Shown: positions 36,280-45,693 of the stretch, in pieces
How positions within the stretch are numbered: position 1 is the first letter of the stretch
Layout of the letters: every line of letters begins with the position of its first letter
NCBI GenBank assembly: GCA_963701735.1
Contig: CAVPBI010000023.1
Span: 248,001 to 312,000, forward strand
From: CAWABB01 sp963701735
Lineage (GTDB): Bacteria; Bacteroidota; Ignavibacteria; UBA10030; UBA6906
Direction: 5' to 3'
DNA: 64,000 nucleotides
Notes under the pieces: model-generated
The model's database searches: none
Told to the model about the DNA's origin: nothing
The model's input: the letters and a program-made list of their open reading frames with translations, nothing else
Made by a program: the position numbers and the translations under genes

Positions 36280-38797
36280 TCACTTCTTCTTTGTAACCCG
36301 TTTTCCGGCCGCCCGGTTCCCGCGCATCGATTTCCCCTTCTTTGCCCTCCCTTTCGCCGCGGGTGCGACCTTTGCGCGAAGACCCTTCGCGGATGCGCGC
36401 AGCGCAGCACGTGCTCTTGAGGCCTTGACCTTCGATGCTCTTCCCTTCGGGGCTCTTCCCTTCGCGCCCTTCACCCCGGCCACGACCTTTTTCACCACGC
36501 GCGCCTTCCCTGCTGCCGATCCGGCCTCTCCGGGCGGCGGGGCCGCGGGCAGCGATAAGGTTCAACGCGCTGCCGGCACGGAACCATCCGAGCTGGTTCT
36601 CGTTGAAGCTGTGATTCAGGAGCACTTCATCCGCCGTGCCGTCGGCGTGCTTCACCAGCATCGTGACGGGACGCCCGGGAGCAAGGTCAGCCAGCCCCGC
36701 CAGGGACACCCGGTCGTTCTCCCTGATCTTCTCGTAGTCGGCAGGGTCGGCGAAGGTCAGCGGAAGCATCCCCTGCTTCTTCAGGTTCGTCTCATGGATG
36801 CGGGCGAAGCTGCGGACGATGATCGCCCGACCGCCAAGCCACCGCGGCTCCATCGCTGCATGCTCGCGGCTCGACCCCTCTCCGTAGTTCTCGTCTCCGA
36901 CGACCACCCAGCCGATGCCACGGCTCTTGTAGTCGCGGGCGTTCGCGGCAAACTCCTGCGTCTGTCCGGTGAACGCATGTGCGCCGGTACCGGAAGCCCC
37001 GGTGAATGCGTTGACCGCGCCCGAGAACATGTTGTTCGAAATGTTGTCCAGGTGCCCCCGGAATTTCAGCCATTTACCTGCAGGGGAGATGTGGTCCGTC
37101 GTGCACTTCCCCTTTGCCTTGACCAGGACGGGCATATCGAGGAGGTCCTTGCCGTCCCATGCCGGGAACGGCGAAAGCGCCTGCAGGCGGTCGCTCCCCT
37201 TCTTGATGTTCACCCTGATCCGGGACCCGTCGCGCGCCGGGGCAATGTACCCCCGCTCGCCCGGCGTGAACCCTTTCTTCGGGAGTTCCTCTCCGTCGGG
37301 CGGATTCAGACGGACCTCTTCCCCGCCCGCGTTGCGGAGCGCGTCGGTGAGAGGATTGAATGTGAGCCTCCCCGCGAGTGCGAGGGCGGTGACGATCTCC
37401 GGGCTCGCGACAAACGCGTGCGTGTCCGGGTTGTCGTCGTTCCTCCCCTTGAAGTTCCGGTTGAACGACGTGATGATCGAGTTCCTGTCGCCTTGTGCGA
37501 CATCGTGACGCTTCCACTGGCCGATACACGGGCCGCAGGCGTTGGCAAGCACGCGTCCGCCGATCTGCGTGAGCGTATCGAGATGTCCGTCGCGCTCGAT
37601 CGTCGCGCGCACCTGCTCGGACCCGGGCGTGATGGTGAACTCGGACGACGCGCGAAGCCCGTGCTTCAGCGCCTGGCGCGCGACACTCGCCGCCCGCGTG
37701 ATGTCTTCATAGCTGGAGTTCGTGCAGCTCCCGATGAGAGCCACGCGAAGCTCCTCGGGATAGTCGTTCGATCGAACGGCGTCCGCGAACTCGGAGAGCC
37801 TCCAGGCTTTGTCCGGCGTGAACGGCCCGTTAATCATCGGCTCAAGTTCACTCAGGTTGATCTCAATGACCTGGTCGTAGTACTGCCCCGGGGTCTCGAG
37901 GACTTCCGGATCGGGGCTCAGAAATTCCGCGATGGTATCCGCAAGCCGCGCGACCTCCGCGCGCCCGGTCGCCCGCAGATACGCTCCGATCCGCTCGTCA
38001 TATGGGAACACGGACGTCGTGGCGCCGACCTCCGCACCCATGTTGCAGATCGTCCCCTTCCCGGTAGCTGAAATGGAGGACGCTCCCGGACCGAAGTATT
38101 CGACGACGGCTCCGGTCCCGCCCTTCACCGTCAGGATGCCCGCGACCTTCAGGATGACGTCCTTCGCCGATGCCCATCCGCTCAGACGGCCCGTGAGGTG
38201 AACGCCGATCACCCCGGGGAATTTGAGCTCCCATGGCATACCTGCCATGACGTCCACCGCATCGGCTCCGCCAACGCCGATCGCCAGCATCCCCAGCCCT
38301 CCCGCATTGGGGGTGTGCGAATCCGTCCCGATCATCAGACCCCCCGGGAAGGCATAGTTCTCGAGCACGACCTGGTGGATGATTCCGGACCCCGGCTTCC
38401 AGAAACCGATTCCGTGCTTGCGCGACACACCCTCGAGGAACGAGTACACTTCGTCGTTGTCTTCGAACGCCTGCGCGAGATCCTCCCGCGCACCGCGCCG
38501 GGCCTGGATCAGGTGATCGCAGTGCACGGTGGACGGGACCGCAACCCTCGGAATTCCGGCCGACATGAACTGAAGGAGCGCCATCTGTGCGGTCGCATCC
38601 TGCATGGCCACCCGGTCGGGCGCAAAATCCATATAGGTCTTCCCGCGCTCGACGTCGAACTTCGGGAGCCTCCAGGCATGGGCGTGAAGGATCTTCTCCG
38701 TGAGGGTCAGGGGACGGCCGGCACGTTTGCGCGCAGCCCGGACACGGCCCGGGGTGCGGGCATAGACGGTTCTGATCATCTCTATGTCGAAAACCAT
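36280..38797 (-). CDS. acn: aconitate hydratase with histone-H1-like basic C-terminal tail (frameshift at the tail)
   Basis: From MVFDIEMIRTVYARTPG. Fe-S ligands are the Cys in GSCTNSSYEDI and the CxxC in NACGPCIGQW, and substrate motifs such as TDSHTPNAGGLGML and GEGSSREHAA are present. The catalytic part ends with FRAGSALNLIAA at about residue 750, as in mitochondrial-type aconitases. After that the original frame becomes an implausible arginine/glycine/serine read that overlaps the next gene. The +1 frame instead gives PPPGEAGSAAGKARVVKK and a 72-residue Lys/Arg/Ala tail ending in TKKK, with no acidic residues. One extra G in GGGG (36539-36542) explains the shift and gives 838 residues. 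The tail could alternatively be a separate small gene starting at GTG 36498. Confidence 0.88.
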
Positions 38798-38849
38798 TGC
38801 AGGGGTCCTTTCTGGTGGTAGCCGCGCGGGAACAACATCAATATCAACA

Positions 38850-38878
38850 AATATACGGAGACCCCACGGAGGCCGCAA
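38850..38878 (-). promoter_or_regulatory. putative promoter of the aconitase gene
   Basis: On the minus strand TTGCGG (38873-38878) and TATATT (38850-38855) with a 17-bp spacer, about 52 bases upstream of the aconitase start. Back to back with the clpS promoter. Confidence 0.5.
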
Positions 38879-38885
38879 GTCGATG

Positions 38886-38914
38886 TTGCAGAAGATGCCC
38901 GTTTTTGGTACTAT
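38886..38914 (+). promoter_or_regulatory. putative promoter of clpS-alaS
   Basis: TTGCAG at 38886-38891 and TACTAT at 38909-38914, 17-bp spacer, about 23 bases before the clpS ATG. The surrounding 40 bases are much more AT-rich than the average of this window. Confidence 0.55.
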
Positions 38915-38937
38915 TTTACGTCATTTTTCAATTCCGA

Positions 38938-39229
38938 ATGTCCGACGGCCCAGCCACCAACCCGCACGAGCAGGAGCAACTCGAGGAAGAGGTGATCACC
39001 GGGGAACCGGCGAAAGTGATCCTCTTCAACGACGAGGTCCACACCTTCGACGAAGTCATCGGCCAGTTGATCAGGGCCACCGGATGCTCGACGTCAGAAG
39101 GCCGAAGCGCTTGCCTGGGAGGTGCACACGCGAGGGAAAGCAATCGTGTTCACCGGCGAACTCACCCGCTGCGTCACGGTCAGCGGGATCCTTGAAGAAA
39201 TTGCGCTCATGACTCAAATAGAGGTGTGA
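38938..39229 (+). CDS. clpS: ATP-dependent Clp protease adaptor ClpS (frameshifted)
   Basis: The N-terminal part has the ClpS core VILFNDEVHTFDEVIGQLI, and the second part in the +1 frame has KAEALAWEVHTRGKAIVFTG and ILEEIALMTQIEV. One extra base near 39096 separates them. Corrected length is 96 residues, typical of ClpS. ClpS delivers N-degron substrates to ClpA-type unfoldases. No clpA is present here. The TGA stop shares its last base with the alaS ATG. Confidence 0.9.
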
Positions 39230-41976
39230 TGACGTCCGCCGAGATCAGACAGAGTTTCCTGGACTTTTTTGCACGGCATGACCACCGGATCGTCCCGAGC
39301 GCCCCGGTCATCCCCCACGGGGATCCCACGCTCCTGTTCACGAACGCCGGGATGAACCAGTTCAAGGACGTGTTCCTGGGGACCGGCACACGCGAGTACA
39401 GTCGGGCCGTCGACACCCAGAAATGCATCCGGGTCAGCGGAAAGCACAACGACCTCGAGGAGGTGGGCCGGGACACCTACCACCACACGTTCTTCGAGAT
39501 GCTCGGCAACTGGTCGTTCGGGGACTATTACAAGGCCGAGGCCATCGCCTGGGCGTGGGACCTGCTGGCGAACGTGTGGGGGCTGGACAAGAGACGGCTG
39601 TACGCGACGGTCTTCGAAAGTGATGACGAGTCCGAGCGGCTCTGGAAATCCGAAACCGACATCGACCGCTCGCACATCCTCCGGTTCGGGAAGAAGGACA
39701 ATTTCTGGGAGATGGGCGAGACGGGACCGTGCGGACCGTGCTCCGAGATCCACGTCGACCTGACGTCTGACGGCTCCGGCAGATCGCTCGTCAACGCCGG
39801 CGACCCGCGCGTGATGGAAATCTGGAACCTGGTCTTCATCCAGTACAACCGGACGAGTCCGACGGAACTCAAGGAGCTTCCCGCGAAGCACGTGGACACG
39901 GGGATGGGCTTCGAGAGGATCACGGCGGTGCTCCAGGGAAAGACCTCGAACTACGACACCGATGTCTTCCTCCCGCTGATCCATGCGGTCGAAGAGGTGA
40001 CCGGCCGCCCGTACCGGGATCCGAACGACCAGGTCGCGATGCGCGTCATCGCGGACCACATCCGAATGCTGACGTTCGCCGTCGCCGACGGCGCGCTTCC
40101 GGGCAATGACGGACGCGGGTACGTCCTTCGCCGTCTCCTCCGCCGTGCCGCACGTTTCGGGCGGACGCTCGGCATGCGCGAGCCGTTCATCGGACACCTC
40201 GCCGACACCGTGGCCGCGACCATGGGCGGAGTCTTCCCCGAGATCCGGGAGAAGCTCCCCCACGTGCGCCGCGTGATCACAGCCGAAGAGGAGAGCTTCA
40301 ACAAGACGCTCGACCGCGGCCTCGAGATCTTCACGTCGGTCCTGGAGCGGATCGGGCACTCGTCCGTGTTCCCCGGCGGAGATGCGTTCATGCTGTACGA
40401 CACGTACGGCTTTCCGCTCGACCTGACCGAGATGATGGCCGCGGAGCGCGGCGTGAAAGTGGACGTGGGGGAGTTCACCGGGCTCATGGAGGAGCAGCGC
40501 TCGCGGGCGCGCCTCGCAGGCAAGCTCGAGACGCAGGGCGAAACCCCGGACATCCTCCCCCGCCTCGCCGATCTCAGGGATTCGACATTTGTCGGCTACG
40601 TGACTCGCGAGACCGACGCGGTCGTACACCGCATCATCGACGGCCGCTACGTCGCGCTGGACCGCACGCCGTTCTACGTTCACTCCGGCGGACAGGTTGA
40701 CGACGGCGGGGTGATCGAAGGAGAACACTTTGCGGCCGAGGTCCTCGAGTCGTTCCGCTTTGACAGGAAGATCGTCCACGATGTGCGGGTCCTGAGAGGC
40801 TCCCTCCAGAGCGCAACGGGCGGAACCGTCCGGGCCGTGGTGGACGAGTCGCGCAGGAGCGCGACGGAGCGGAACCACAGCGCCACCCATCTCGTGCACG
40901 AAGCCCTGCGCCGCGTGCTGGGCGACCATCTGCATCAGCAGGGTTCGCTCGTCGCCCCCGACCGGCTGCGTTTCGATTTCAACCATTTCGAAAAGATCCC
41001 GCCGGACCAGCTGCGCGCGATCGAGGAGATGGTCAACGAGAAGATCGCCCTCGCCGTGATGGTCAACGCGCTGAACGACCCGAAGGACTGGGTCACAGTC
41101 GATGACGCAAAGCGCCGCTACCCGAACGTGAAGATGTTCTTCGGGGACAAATACGGCGACCGTGTCAGGATCGTGGAGATTGACCCCTCCTTCTCCGTCG
41201 AGCTCTGCGGGGGAACGCACGTTCGGAACTCCCGCGAGATCGGGATCTTCAAGATCGTGTCCGAGACCGGCATCGCCAGCGGGATCCGCCGCATCGAGGC
41301 GGTGACAGGTGACGGGGTCCGCCGGTATATCGACGAGCGGCTGACGCACGCGCATGTGCTGGACGCCCACCTCCATCAGCTGCTCGAAGAGGTGGAGTCG
41401 CTGGAGCGACAGCTGGGCCGGGAGCCCGCACAGCGCTCCAGGCCGCGTCCGCTGGAGATCCGTCTCGACGCGCTCACGACCGCCGATATCCGCAGCGTGG
41501 AGGACACAGTAGCCGCGCGCGAAGCCGAAACCGAGCGGGCCGCCGAAACGCTGAACAGCCTCCGCAAGGACCGCTCGCGCATCAGGGTGAAGAGCGCGGC
41601 GGGCGGAATCGACGAGCTTGTCCTGAAGGCCGCCCGGATCGACGGGCTCGCGCTGGTCGCGGCGCGGGTGGACGCGGGATCGATGGATGAATTGAAACAG
41701 CTCGGCGACACCCTGCGCGCGCGACTCCAGAGCGGCGTCGGCGTCCTCGGCACGGTCATCGACGGCAAGGCCGCCCTGGTGGCGGTCGTCACCGACGACC
41801 TCGTCAAGGGTGGGCGCCTGCAGGCAGGAGCCATCGTCGGCGCAGTCGCACGACTCGTGGGCGGCGGAGGGGGCGGACGTCCGCACCTCGCCACCGCGGG
41901 AGGCAAGGACGCAGGAGCGCTCGATGGCGCTCTGGAGCGGGTCGCCGAGATCGTCCGCGGCGCCCTCGCGGGTTGA
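39229..41976 (+). CDS. alaS: alanine--tRNA ligase
   Basis: 915 residues. Class II synthetase core with FTNAGMNQFKDVFLG, FEMLGNWSFGDYYK and the editing domain signature NHSATHLVHEAL. Later come the zinc-binding VELCGGTHVRNS and a C-terminal glycine-rich DHHA1 domain (VGGGGGGRPHLATAGG). The ATG at 39229 is chosen over the GTG just before it because it overlaps the clpS stop and matches homologue starts. It charges tRNA-Ala and hydrolyses mischarged Ser/Gly-tRNA-Ala. Confidence 0.97.
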   Translation: MTSAEIRQSFLDFFARHDHRIVPSAPVIPHGDPTLLFTNAGMNQFKDVFLGTGTREYSRAVDTQKCIRVSGKHNDLEEVGRDTYHHTFFEMLGNWSFGDYYKAEAIAWAWDLLANVWGLDKRRLYATVFESDDESERLWKSETDIDRSHILRFGKKDNFWEMGETGPCGPCSEIHVDLTSDGSGRSLVNAGDPRVMEIWNLVFIQYNRTSPTELKELPAKHVDTGMGFERITAVLQGKTSNYDTDVFLPLIHAVEEVTGRPYRDPNDQVAMRVIADHIRMLTFAVADGALPGNDGRGYVLRRLLRRAARFGRTLGMREPFIGHLADTVAATMGGVFPEIREKLPHVRRVITAEEESFNKTLDRGLEIFTSVLERIGHSSVFPGGDAFMLYDTYGFPLDLTEMMAAERGVKVDVGEFTGLMEEQRSRARLAGKLETQGETPDILPRLADLRDSTFVGYVTRETDAVVHRIIDGRYVALDRTPFYVHSGGQVDDGGVIEGEHFAAEVLESFRFDRKIVHDVRVLRGSLQSATGGTVRAVVDESRRSATERNHSATHLVHEALRRVLGDHLHQQGSLVAPDRLRFDFNHFEKIPPDQLRAIEEMVNEKIALAVMVNALNDPKDWVTVDDAKRRYPNVKMFFGDKYGDRVRIVEIDPSFSVELCGGTHVRNSREIGIFKIVSETGIASGIRRIEAVTGDGVRRYIDERLTHAHVLDAHLHQLLEEVESLERQLGREPAQRSRPRPLEIRLDALTTADIRSVEDTVAAREAETERAAETLNSLRKDRSRIRVKSAAGGIDELVLKAARIDGLALVAARVDAGSMDELKQLGDTLRARLQSGVGVLGTVIDGKAALVAVVTDDLVKGGRLQAGAIVGAVARLVGGGGGGRPHLATAGGKDAGALDGALERVAEIVRGALAG

Positions 41977-42010
41977 CGTTCCGGACAGACCTCAGGAAAG
42001 GACACATCCC

Positions 42011-42625
42011 GTGGCACACCGCCCACTGACCATCCTCGCCCGACAGGCGTTCCTGCAAGACGAGCTCGCGGAGAGCGCCGCCGTCAAGCGGAAGATCTTC
42101 GAGCAGTGCGCGGACAAGGTCCTGGGAGCCGTGGATGTGATCATCCGCGCGCTGAACGCGGACAAGAAGATCCTCTTCTGCGGCAACGGCGGCAGCGCTG
42201 CGGACGCCCAGCACCTGGCGACCGAATTCGTCATCCGCATGGACCCTGGAATCAAACGCCCGGGGATCGCCGCCATCGCCCTCACCACCGACACGTCCAT
42301 GCTTACCGCCGGCGCAAACGACATCGGCTACGACAACGTCTTCGCCCGCGCCGTGGAAGCTCTCGGCCGCGAGGGCGACGTCCTCGTCGCGATCAGCACC
42401 AGCGGCAAGTCGGAAAGCGTCAACCGCGCCGTCCGCATGGCCGCCTCGCGACGCATGGCCACCATCGGATTCCTGGGCAAGGACGGCGGGGAAACCAGGT
42501 CGCTCGTCGACGTTCCCATCGTCATCCCCTCCGACAACACGCAGCGCATCCAGGAGGGGCACATCACCATAGGCCACGTCATCGTCGGCCTCGTCGAACG
42601 CGAGATGTACGGCGGCAATGAGTAG
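42011..42625 (+). CDS. gmhA: phosphoheptose isomerase GmhA (SIS domain)
   Basis: 204 residues using GTG 42011 with an AAAGGA site nine bases upstream. The SIS-domain sugar-binding GNGGSAADAQHLATEF, ALTTDTSMLTAGANDIGYD and ISTSGKSESVNRAV fit GmhA, which makes D-glycero-D-manno-heptose 7-phosphate from sedoheptulose 7-phosphate, the first step to the heptose of LPS core. The stop overlaps the next gene by eight bases. Indicates an LPS-type outer membrane. Confidence 0.93.
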   Translation: MAHRPLTILARQAFLQDELAESAAVKRKIFEQCADKVLGAVDVIIRALNADKKILFCGNGGSAADAQHLATEFVIRMDPGIKRPGIAAIALTTDTSMLTAGANDIGYDNVFARAVEALGREGDVLVAISTSGKSESVNRAVRMAASRRMATIGFLGKDGGETRSLVDVPIVIPSDNTQRIQEGHITIGHVIVGLVEREMYGGNE

Positions 42626-44048
42626 AGACCGGCACGGCGACACGGGGCTCCCGCTTCTGACAGTCCTGCTCGATGCATTCGCCATCGAGGGCGCCTTCCT
42701 CGCCTCCTACTGGCTCCGGTTCAACAGCACACTCTTCGATACCCTCGGTTTCGTGCACGAGGCCGCCCCCCCGTTCCGGAGCTACGTGCTCACATCGTTC
42801 GTCATCGTGGCGGCCTGGCTCATGCTGTTCCAGGCGCGCAAGATGTACGGCGTCCGGCGAGCCGTGAGCCTGTCGGACGAGCTTGTGAATGTCGTTCGCG
42901 TGATTTCGCTCGGCATGCTGCTGGTCCTGAGCGCCGCCTTCTTCTACCGCGCGTTCTCATACTCGCGCGTCGTGGTGGTCCTGCTGTTCGTGCTCGCGAT
43001 CGCCTTCGTGTTCGCCGGGCGCGTCCTCGTCCACGTGCTCGAGCGTCGCTGGCACCGGCGCGGCATCCACCTGCAGGACGCCGTCATCATCGGGACGGAA
43101 CACCCCGCCGCCACGCTCTACGAGCGGTTGCACATGCATCCGTCGTTCGGGTTCAGAATCACGGGATACTTCGGAAACGAGACACTTCCCCCGACCACCC
43201 CGCTCGGCAACGCTCCGTTGCTGGGAGGCCTCGCCGACGCCCCCGCGCACATCGCCCGGACAGGCGTGGACCTTGCGTTCCTCGCGATCCGGCCCGACGA
43301 GCACCCCGCGCTGGTCGACATCATCGCCCGGTGCGAGGGGTACAACATCACGTTCATGATGGTCCCTGACGTGCTCGAGATCATGACGAGCCGCGTCACG
43401 ATGCACGAACTCGAGGGCATTCCGCTGCTGAAGATCAAGAGCGTCCCGTTCACGGCGTGGGGGCGCATCACCAAACGCGCATTCGATCTGGTCCTGGCGG
43501 GCGCCGCATCCGTCGTCGCGCTCCCCATCGGAGCGGTCATCGCGTTTCTGGTACGCCTGGATTCCCCCGGGCCGGTCTTCTTCAGGCAGAATCGCATCGG
43601 CCTCGACGGCCGCGAGTTTGCGATGCTGAAGTTCCGGTCGATGAAGCAGGGGTCGGAAGCCAGAGACCACGAGGCGGGACTGGGTGTGGCGAACGACCCG
43701 CGGCGTACGCGCCTGGGTGGAATCTTGCGGACCACGAGCCTGGATGAGCTCCCTCAGCTGTGGAACGTCCTCCGCGGAGACATGAGCCTCGTCGGCCCTC
43801 GCCCGGAGCGGACACGGTATGTCGAGCAGTTCAGCGAGAGCATCCCGAAGTATCTCGACAGGCACCGCGTGAAAGCCGGCATCACCGGATGGGCACAGGT
43901 CAACGGGCTTCGCGGAGACACGTCGATAGAAGAGCGCATCCGGTACGATCTGTTCTACATCGAGAACTGGTCCCTGGCGTTCGACGTCAAGATCCTGCTC
44001 CGCACGCTCCGTGCGGCCATCAGCACACACGAATCGCGACCGTCATGA
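42618..44048 (+). CDS. polyprenyl glycosylphosphotransferase (WbaP/WcaJ-like)
   Basis: 476 residues. Four to five N-terminal membrane helices are followed by a cytoplasmic Rossmann-like region and a C-terminal sugar-1-phosphate transferase domain with KRAFDLVLAGAASVV, FRQNRIGLDGREFAMLKFRS, TSLDELPQLWNVLRGDMSLV and GPRPER. It starts cell-surface polysaccharide repeat units by adding a hexose-1-phosphate to undecaprenyl phosphate. Directly after gmhA and overlapping the next gene (ATGA). Confidence 0.93.
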   Translation: MSRDRHGDTGLPLLTVLLDAFAIEGAFLASYWLRFNSTLFDTLGFVHEAAPPFRSYVLTSFVIVAAWLMLFQARKMYGVRRAVSLSDELVNVVRVISLGMLLVLSAAFFYRAFSYSRVVVVLLFVLAIAFVFAGRVLVHVLERRWHRRGIHLQDAVIIGTEHPAATLYERLHMHPSFGFRITGYFGNETLPPTTPLGNAPLLGGLADAPAHIARTGVDLAFLAIRPDEHPALVDIIARCEGYNITFMMVPDVLEIMTSRVTMHELEGIPLLKIKSVPFTAWGRITKRAFDLVLAGAASVVALPIGAVIAFLVRLDSPGPVFFRQNRIGLDGREFAMLKFRSMKQGSEARDHEAGLGVANDPRRTRLGGILRTTSLDELPQLWNVLRGDMSLVGPRPERTRYVEQFSESIPKYLDRHRVKAGITGWAQVNGLRGDTSIEERIRYDLFYIENWSLAFDVKILLRTLRAAISTHESRPS

Positions 44049-44339
44049 TCCCGCTCGTCGTCTTCTACATCCACGTTGTCGCCCTCGACGGCAGTCTTCA
44101 CCAAGCGCTGGCAGGAAGATGGAACCGGCGAGGGAGTCCTCGCGGTCTTCTTCATGGCGTTGATCTTCTTCGTGGGCTGGGGGATCAGCAGCTTCATCCT
44201 GAAGCTGTTCGTGGACCAGGCAGGATTCGGACCCGGGCTCGACCGGGACGCGCTCTCGCTCCTCCTGCTGACGATCGTCGAGGGGGGATTCTACTACGTA
44301 TTCTTCTTCCGGGGCGGGGGTGGCGCCGCGAGCCGCTAG
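44045..44339 (+). CDS. small membrane protein (frameshifted), unknown function
   Basis: N-terminus MIPLVVFYIHVVALD is in one frame, overlapping the upstream stop. The rest is in the +1 frame: AVFTKRWQEDGTGEGV, then two hydrophobic helices (VLAVFFMALIFFVGWGISSF and LSLLLLTIVEGGFYYVFFF). One extra G near 44090 accounts for the break. Corrected length 97 residues with three membrane segments. No family recognised. The ORF-like GTG/TTG start at 44076 is probably not used. The stop CTAG is shared with the convergent TonB-like gene. Confidence 0.6.
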
Positions 44340-44914
44340 CGGGCCTTCGCCTTCAGCGTGACCGTGCAAAGCTGATCGGACGGCCTGGCGGCTCGAAGGG
44401 GCTCGAACTTCCACTGCTTGATGCGGGCCACAGCGGTCCGCTCGAATGCGGCATTCTTTCCCTTCACCACCTTCACACTCCGCACTTTCCCGTCCGGCGC
44501 AACCATGACCTTGAACGACGCGGTAACGTCTCCTGCCAGCGGCCCCGGAAGCGTCGGCAGCGTTCCCGCAGTCTTCCTCCGGCCTGCCCCTTTCTGCCAG
44601 GAGAGCATCAAAATCGGAGTGACCTCCGTTCGTGCGGCCGGCCGCGCGGCGACTCTGGGAGGGTCGTCCGGACGAGCGTCAGCCGCGCTCTCCTTTCCGA
44701 CTGAGACCGGATCAGGCATGACAACGGGTGGAGTCACCGTATCGCGGGTGGCGGGGATGGAAGATGTGAGGGCAGGATCAGTCTCGGGCTCGGGCGACGC
44801 GTCCAGCGCGTGGGCGATGTCTCCTCCCCCGACCGCCCACAGCGAGAGGCAGCCCAGGGCCACGACATGCAATCCTATCGTGAGCAAGCCGGCGACAAGG
44901 GATGACCGCTTCAT
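44336..44914 (-). CDS. TonB-family energy transducer
   Basis: 192 residues starting at Met 44914, which has GAGGGA nine bases upstream; the ATG at 44923 overlaps that site and is less likely. N-terminal membrane helix (LVAGLLTIGLHVVALGCLSL), then a Pro-rich periplasmic spacer and the C-terminal TonB domain with SFKVMVAPDGKVRSVKVVKG, AFERTAVARIKQWKFEP. TonB domains transmit proton-motive energy to outer-membrane transporters. It lies just downstream of an ExbB-like gene, but no ExbD is found. Confidence 0.85.
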   Translation of the reverse strand: MKRSSLVAGLLTIGLHVVALGCLSLWAVGGGDIAHALDASPEPETDPALTSSIPATRDTVTPPVVMPDPVSVGKESAADARPDDPPRVAARPAARTEVTPILMLSWQKGAGRRKTAGTLPTLPGPLAGDVTASFKVMVAPDGKVRSVKVVKGKNAAFERTAVARIKQWKFEPLRAARPSDQLCTVTLKAKAR

Positions 44915-44928
44915 ACGGACCATTCCCT

Positions 44929-45666
44929 CTATCCCATTCCGGCCGGAGCCTTCGGCCGGAAGAACTCGTCCTCGCCGGGATCCACAGCCGGGAAGACGCC
45001 TCTCGCCGGCCGGTCGACAAGTCCGGAACGATCCCGTGCGACTTCGTGGAGCACCTGCACGAACTCGGGGACCAGGGACCGCCCGGAGGCACGCACCGCG
45101 TGCAGTTCCCGTCGCGCGATGAAAAGCCCGAGTGCGAGAAGGCCTCCGACGGCGGATCCGACGAACGCAGAGACCACGGCGGATGCGCTGGGAAGGAGAA
45201 GGCCCGCGGCCGGATCGCTGACCGGGCGGGTCAGTTCAAGCAGATCGACGAGCAGCGGGAGGAGTCCCGAGAGAAATGCGGCCACGGCTGCAATCACACC
45301 GATGGTGAGCGGCCGCTCCAGACGATCCACCTCATCGGCCCATGCGGACTCGGTCTCCCGCACGGTGTCCTGCATGCCGAGATCTGAACGCCCCACAGCA
45401 TGGCCAAGGACTGCCGCCGCCCTGCCTTCGCACTTCGTCAGAAATGCGTGCACGTCCACGGATCCGCCGGGATTCCCTAGCGTCTTGATCTTCACCAGCA
45501 GGTCGTTCGCTTCCCGCTGCAGGTCACGCGCCGCAAGGAGACGCTCGATGATAATGAAGCTGCCGATCAGCGACGCAAAGAGAATCGGAAGCGCCCGCGC
45601 GCCGTCGCTCAGCAAGAGGTCGAGTGCTGTCAAGCCGCCACACTCCGAATCCTGAACGTTCCACAA
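44929..45666 (-). CDS. MotA/TolQ/ExbB proton channel family protein
   Basis: 245 residues using TTG 45666 with AAGGAG four to five bases upstream. N-terminal helix (GARALPILFASLIGSFIIIE), then long soluble loop and two later helices (TIGVIAAVAAFLSGLLPLL and SASAVVSAFVGSAVGGLLAL), the topology and pattern of ExbB/TolQ. It forms the proton channel that drives TonB. The next gene downstream on the same strand is TonB-like, without an ExbD/TolR gene between or after. Confidence 0.82.
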   Translation of the reverse strand: MWNVQDSECGGLTALDLLLSDGARALPILFASLIGSFIIIERLLAARDLQREANDLLVKIKTLGNPGGSVDVHAFLTKCEGRAAAVLGHAVGRSDLGMQDTVRETESAWADEVDRLERPLTIGVIAAVAAFLSGLLPLLVDLLELTRPVSDPAAGLLLPSASAVVSAFVGSAVGGLLALGLFIARRELHAVRASGRSLVPEFVQVLHEVARDRSGLVDRPARGVFPAVDPGEDEFFRPKAPAGMG

Positions 45667-45693
45667 GCCGCTCCTTCTCGGAACGGCTCATCT

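Noticed and set aside
36161..36550. aconitase read-through in the original frame
   Set aside because: It gives an arginine/glycine/glutamate-rich tail that overlaps the bacilliredoxin start and looks like an artefact of the one-base shift.
39214..41886. 890-codon minus-strand open frame
   Set aside because: It is antisense to alaS, which has all synthetase motifs. Long antisense frames are expected in GC-rich DNA.
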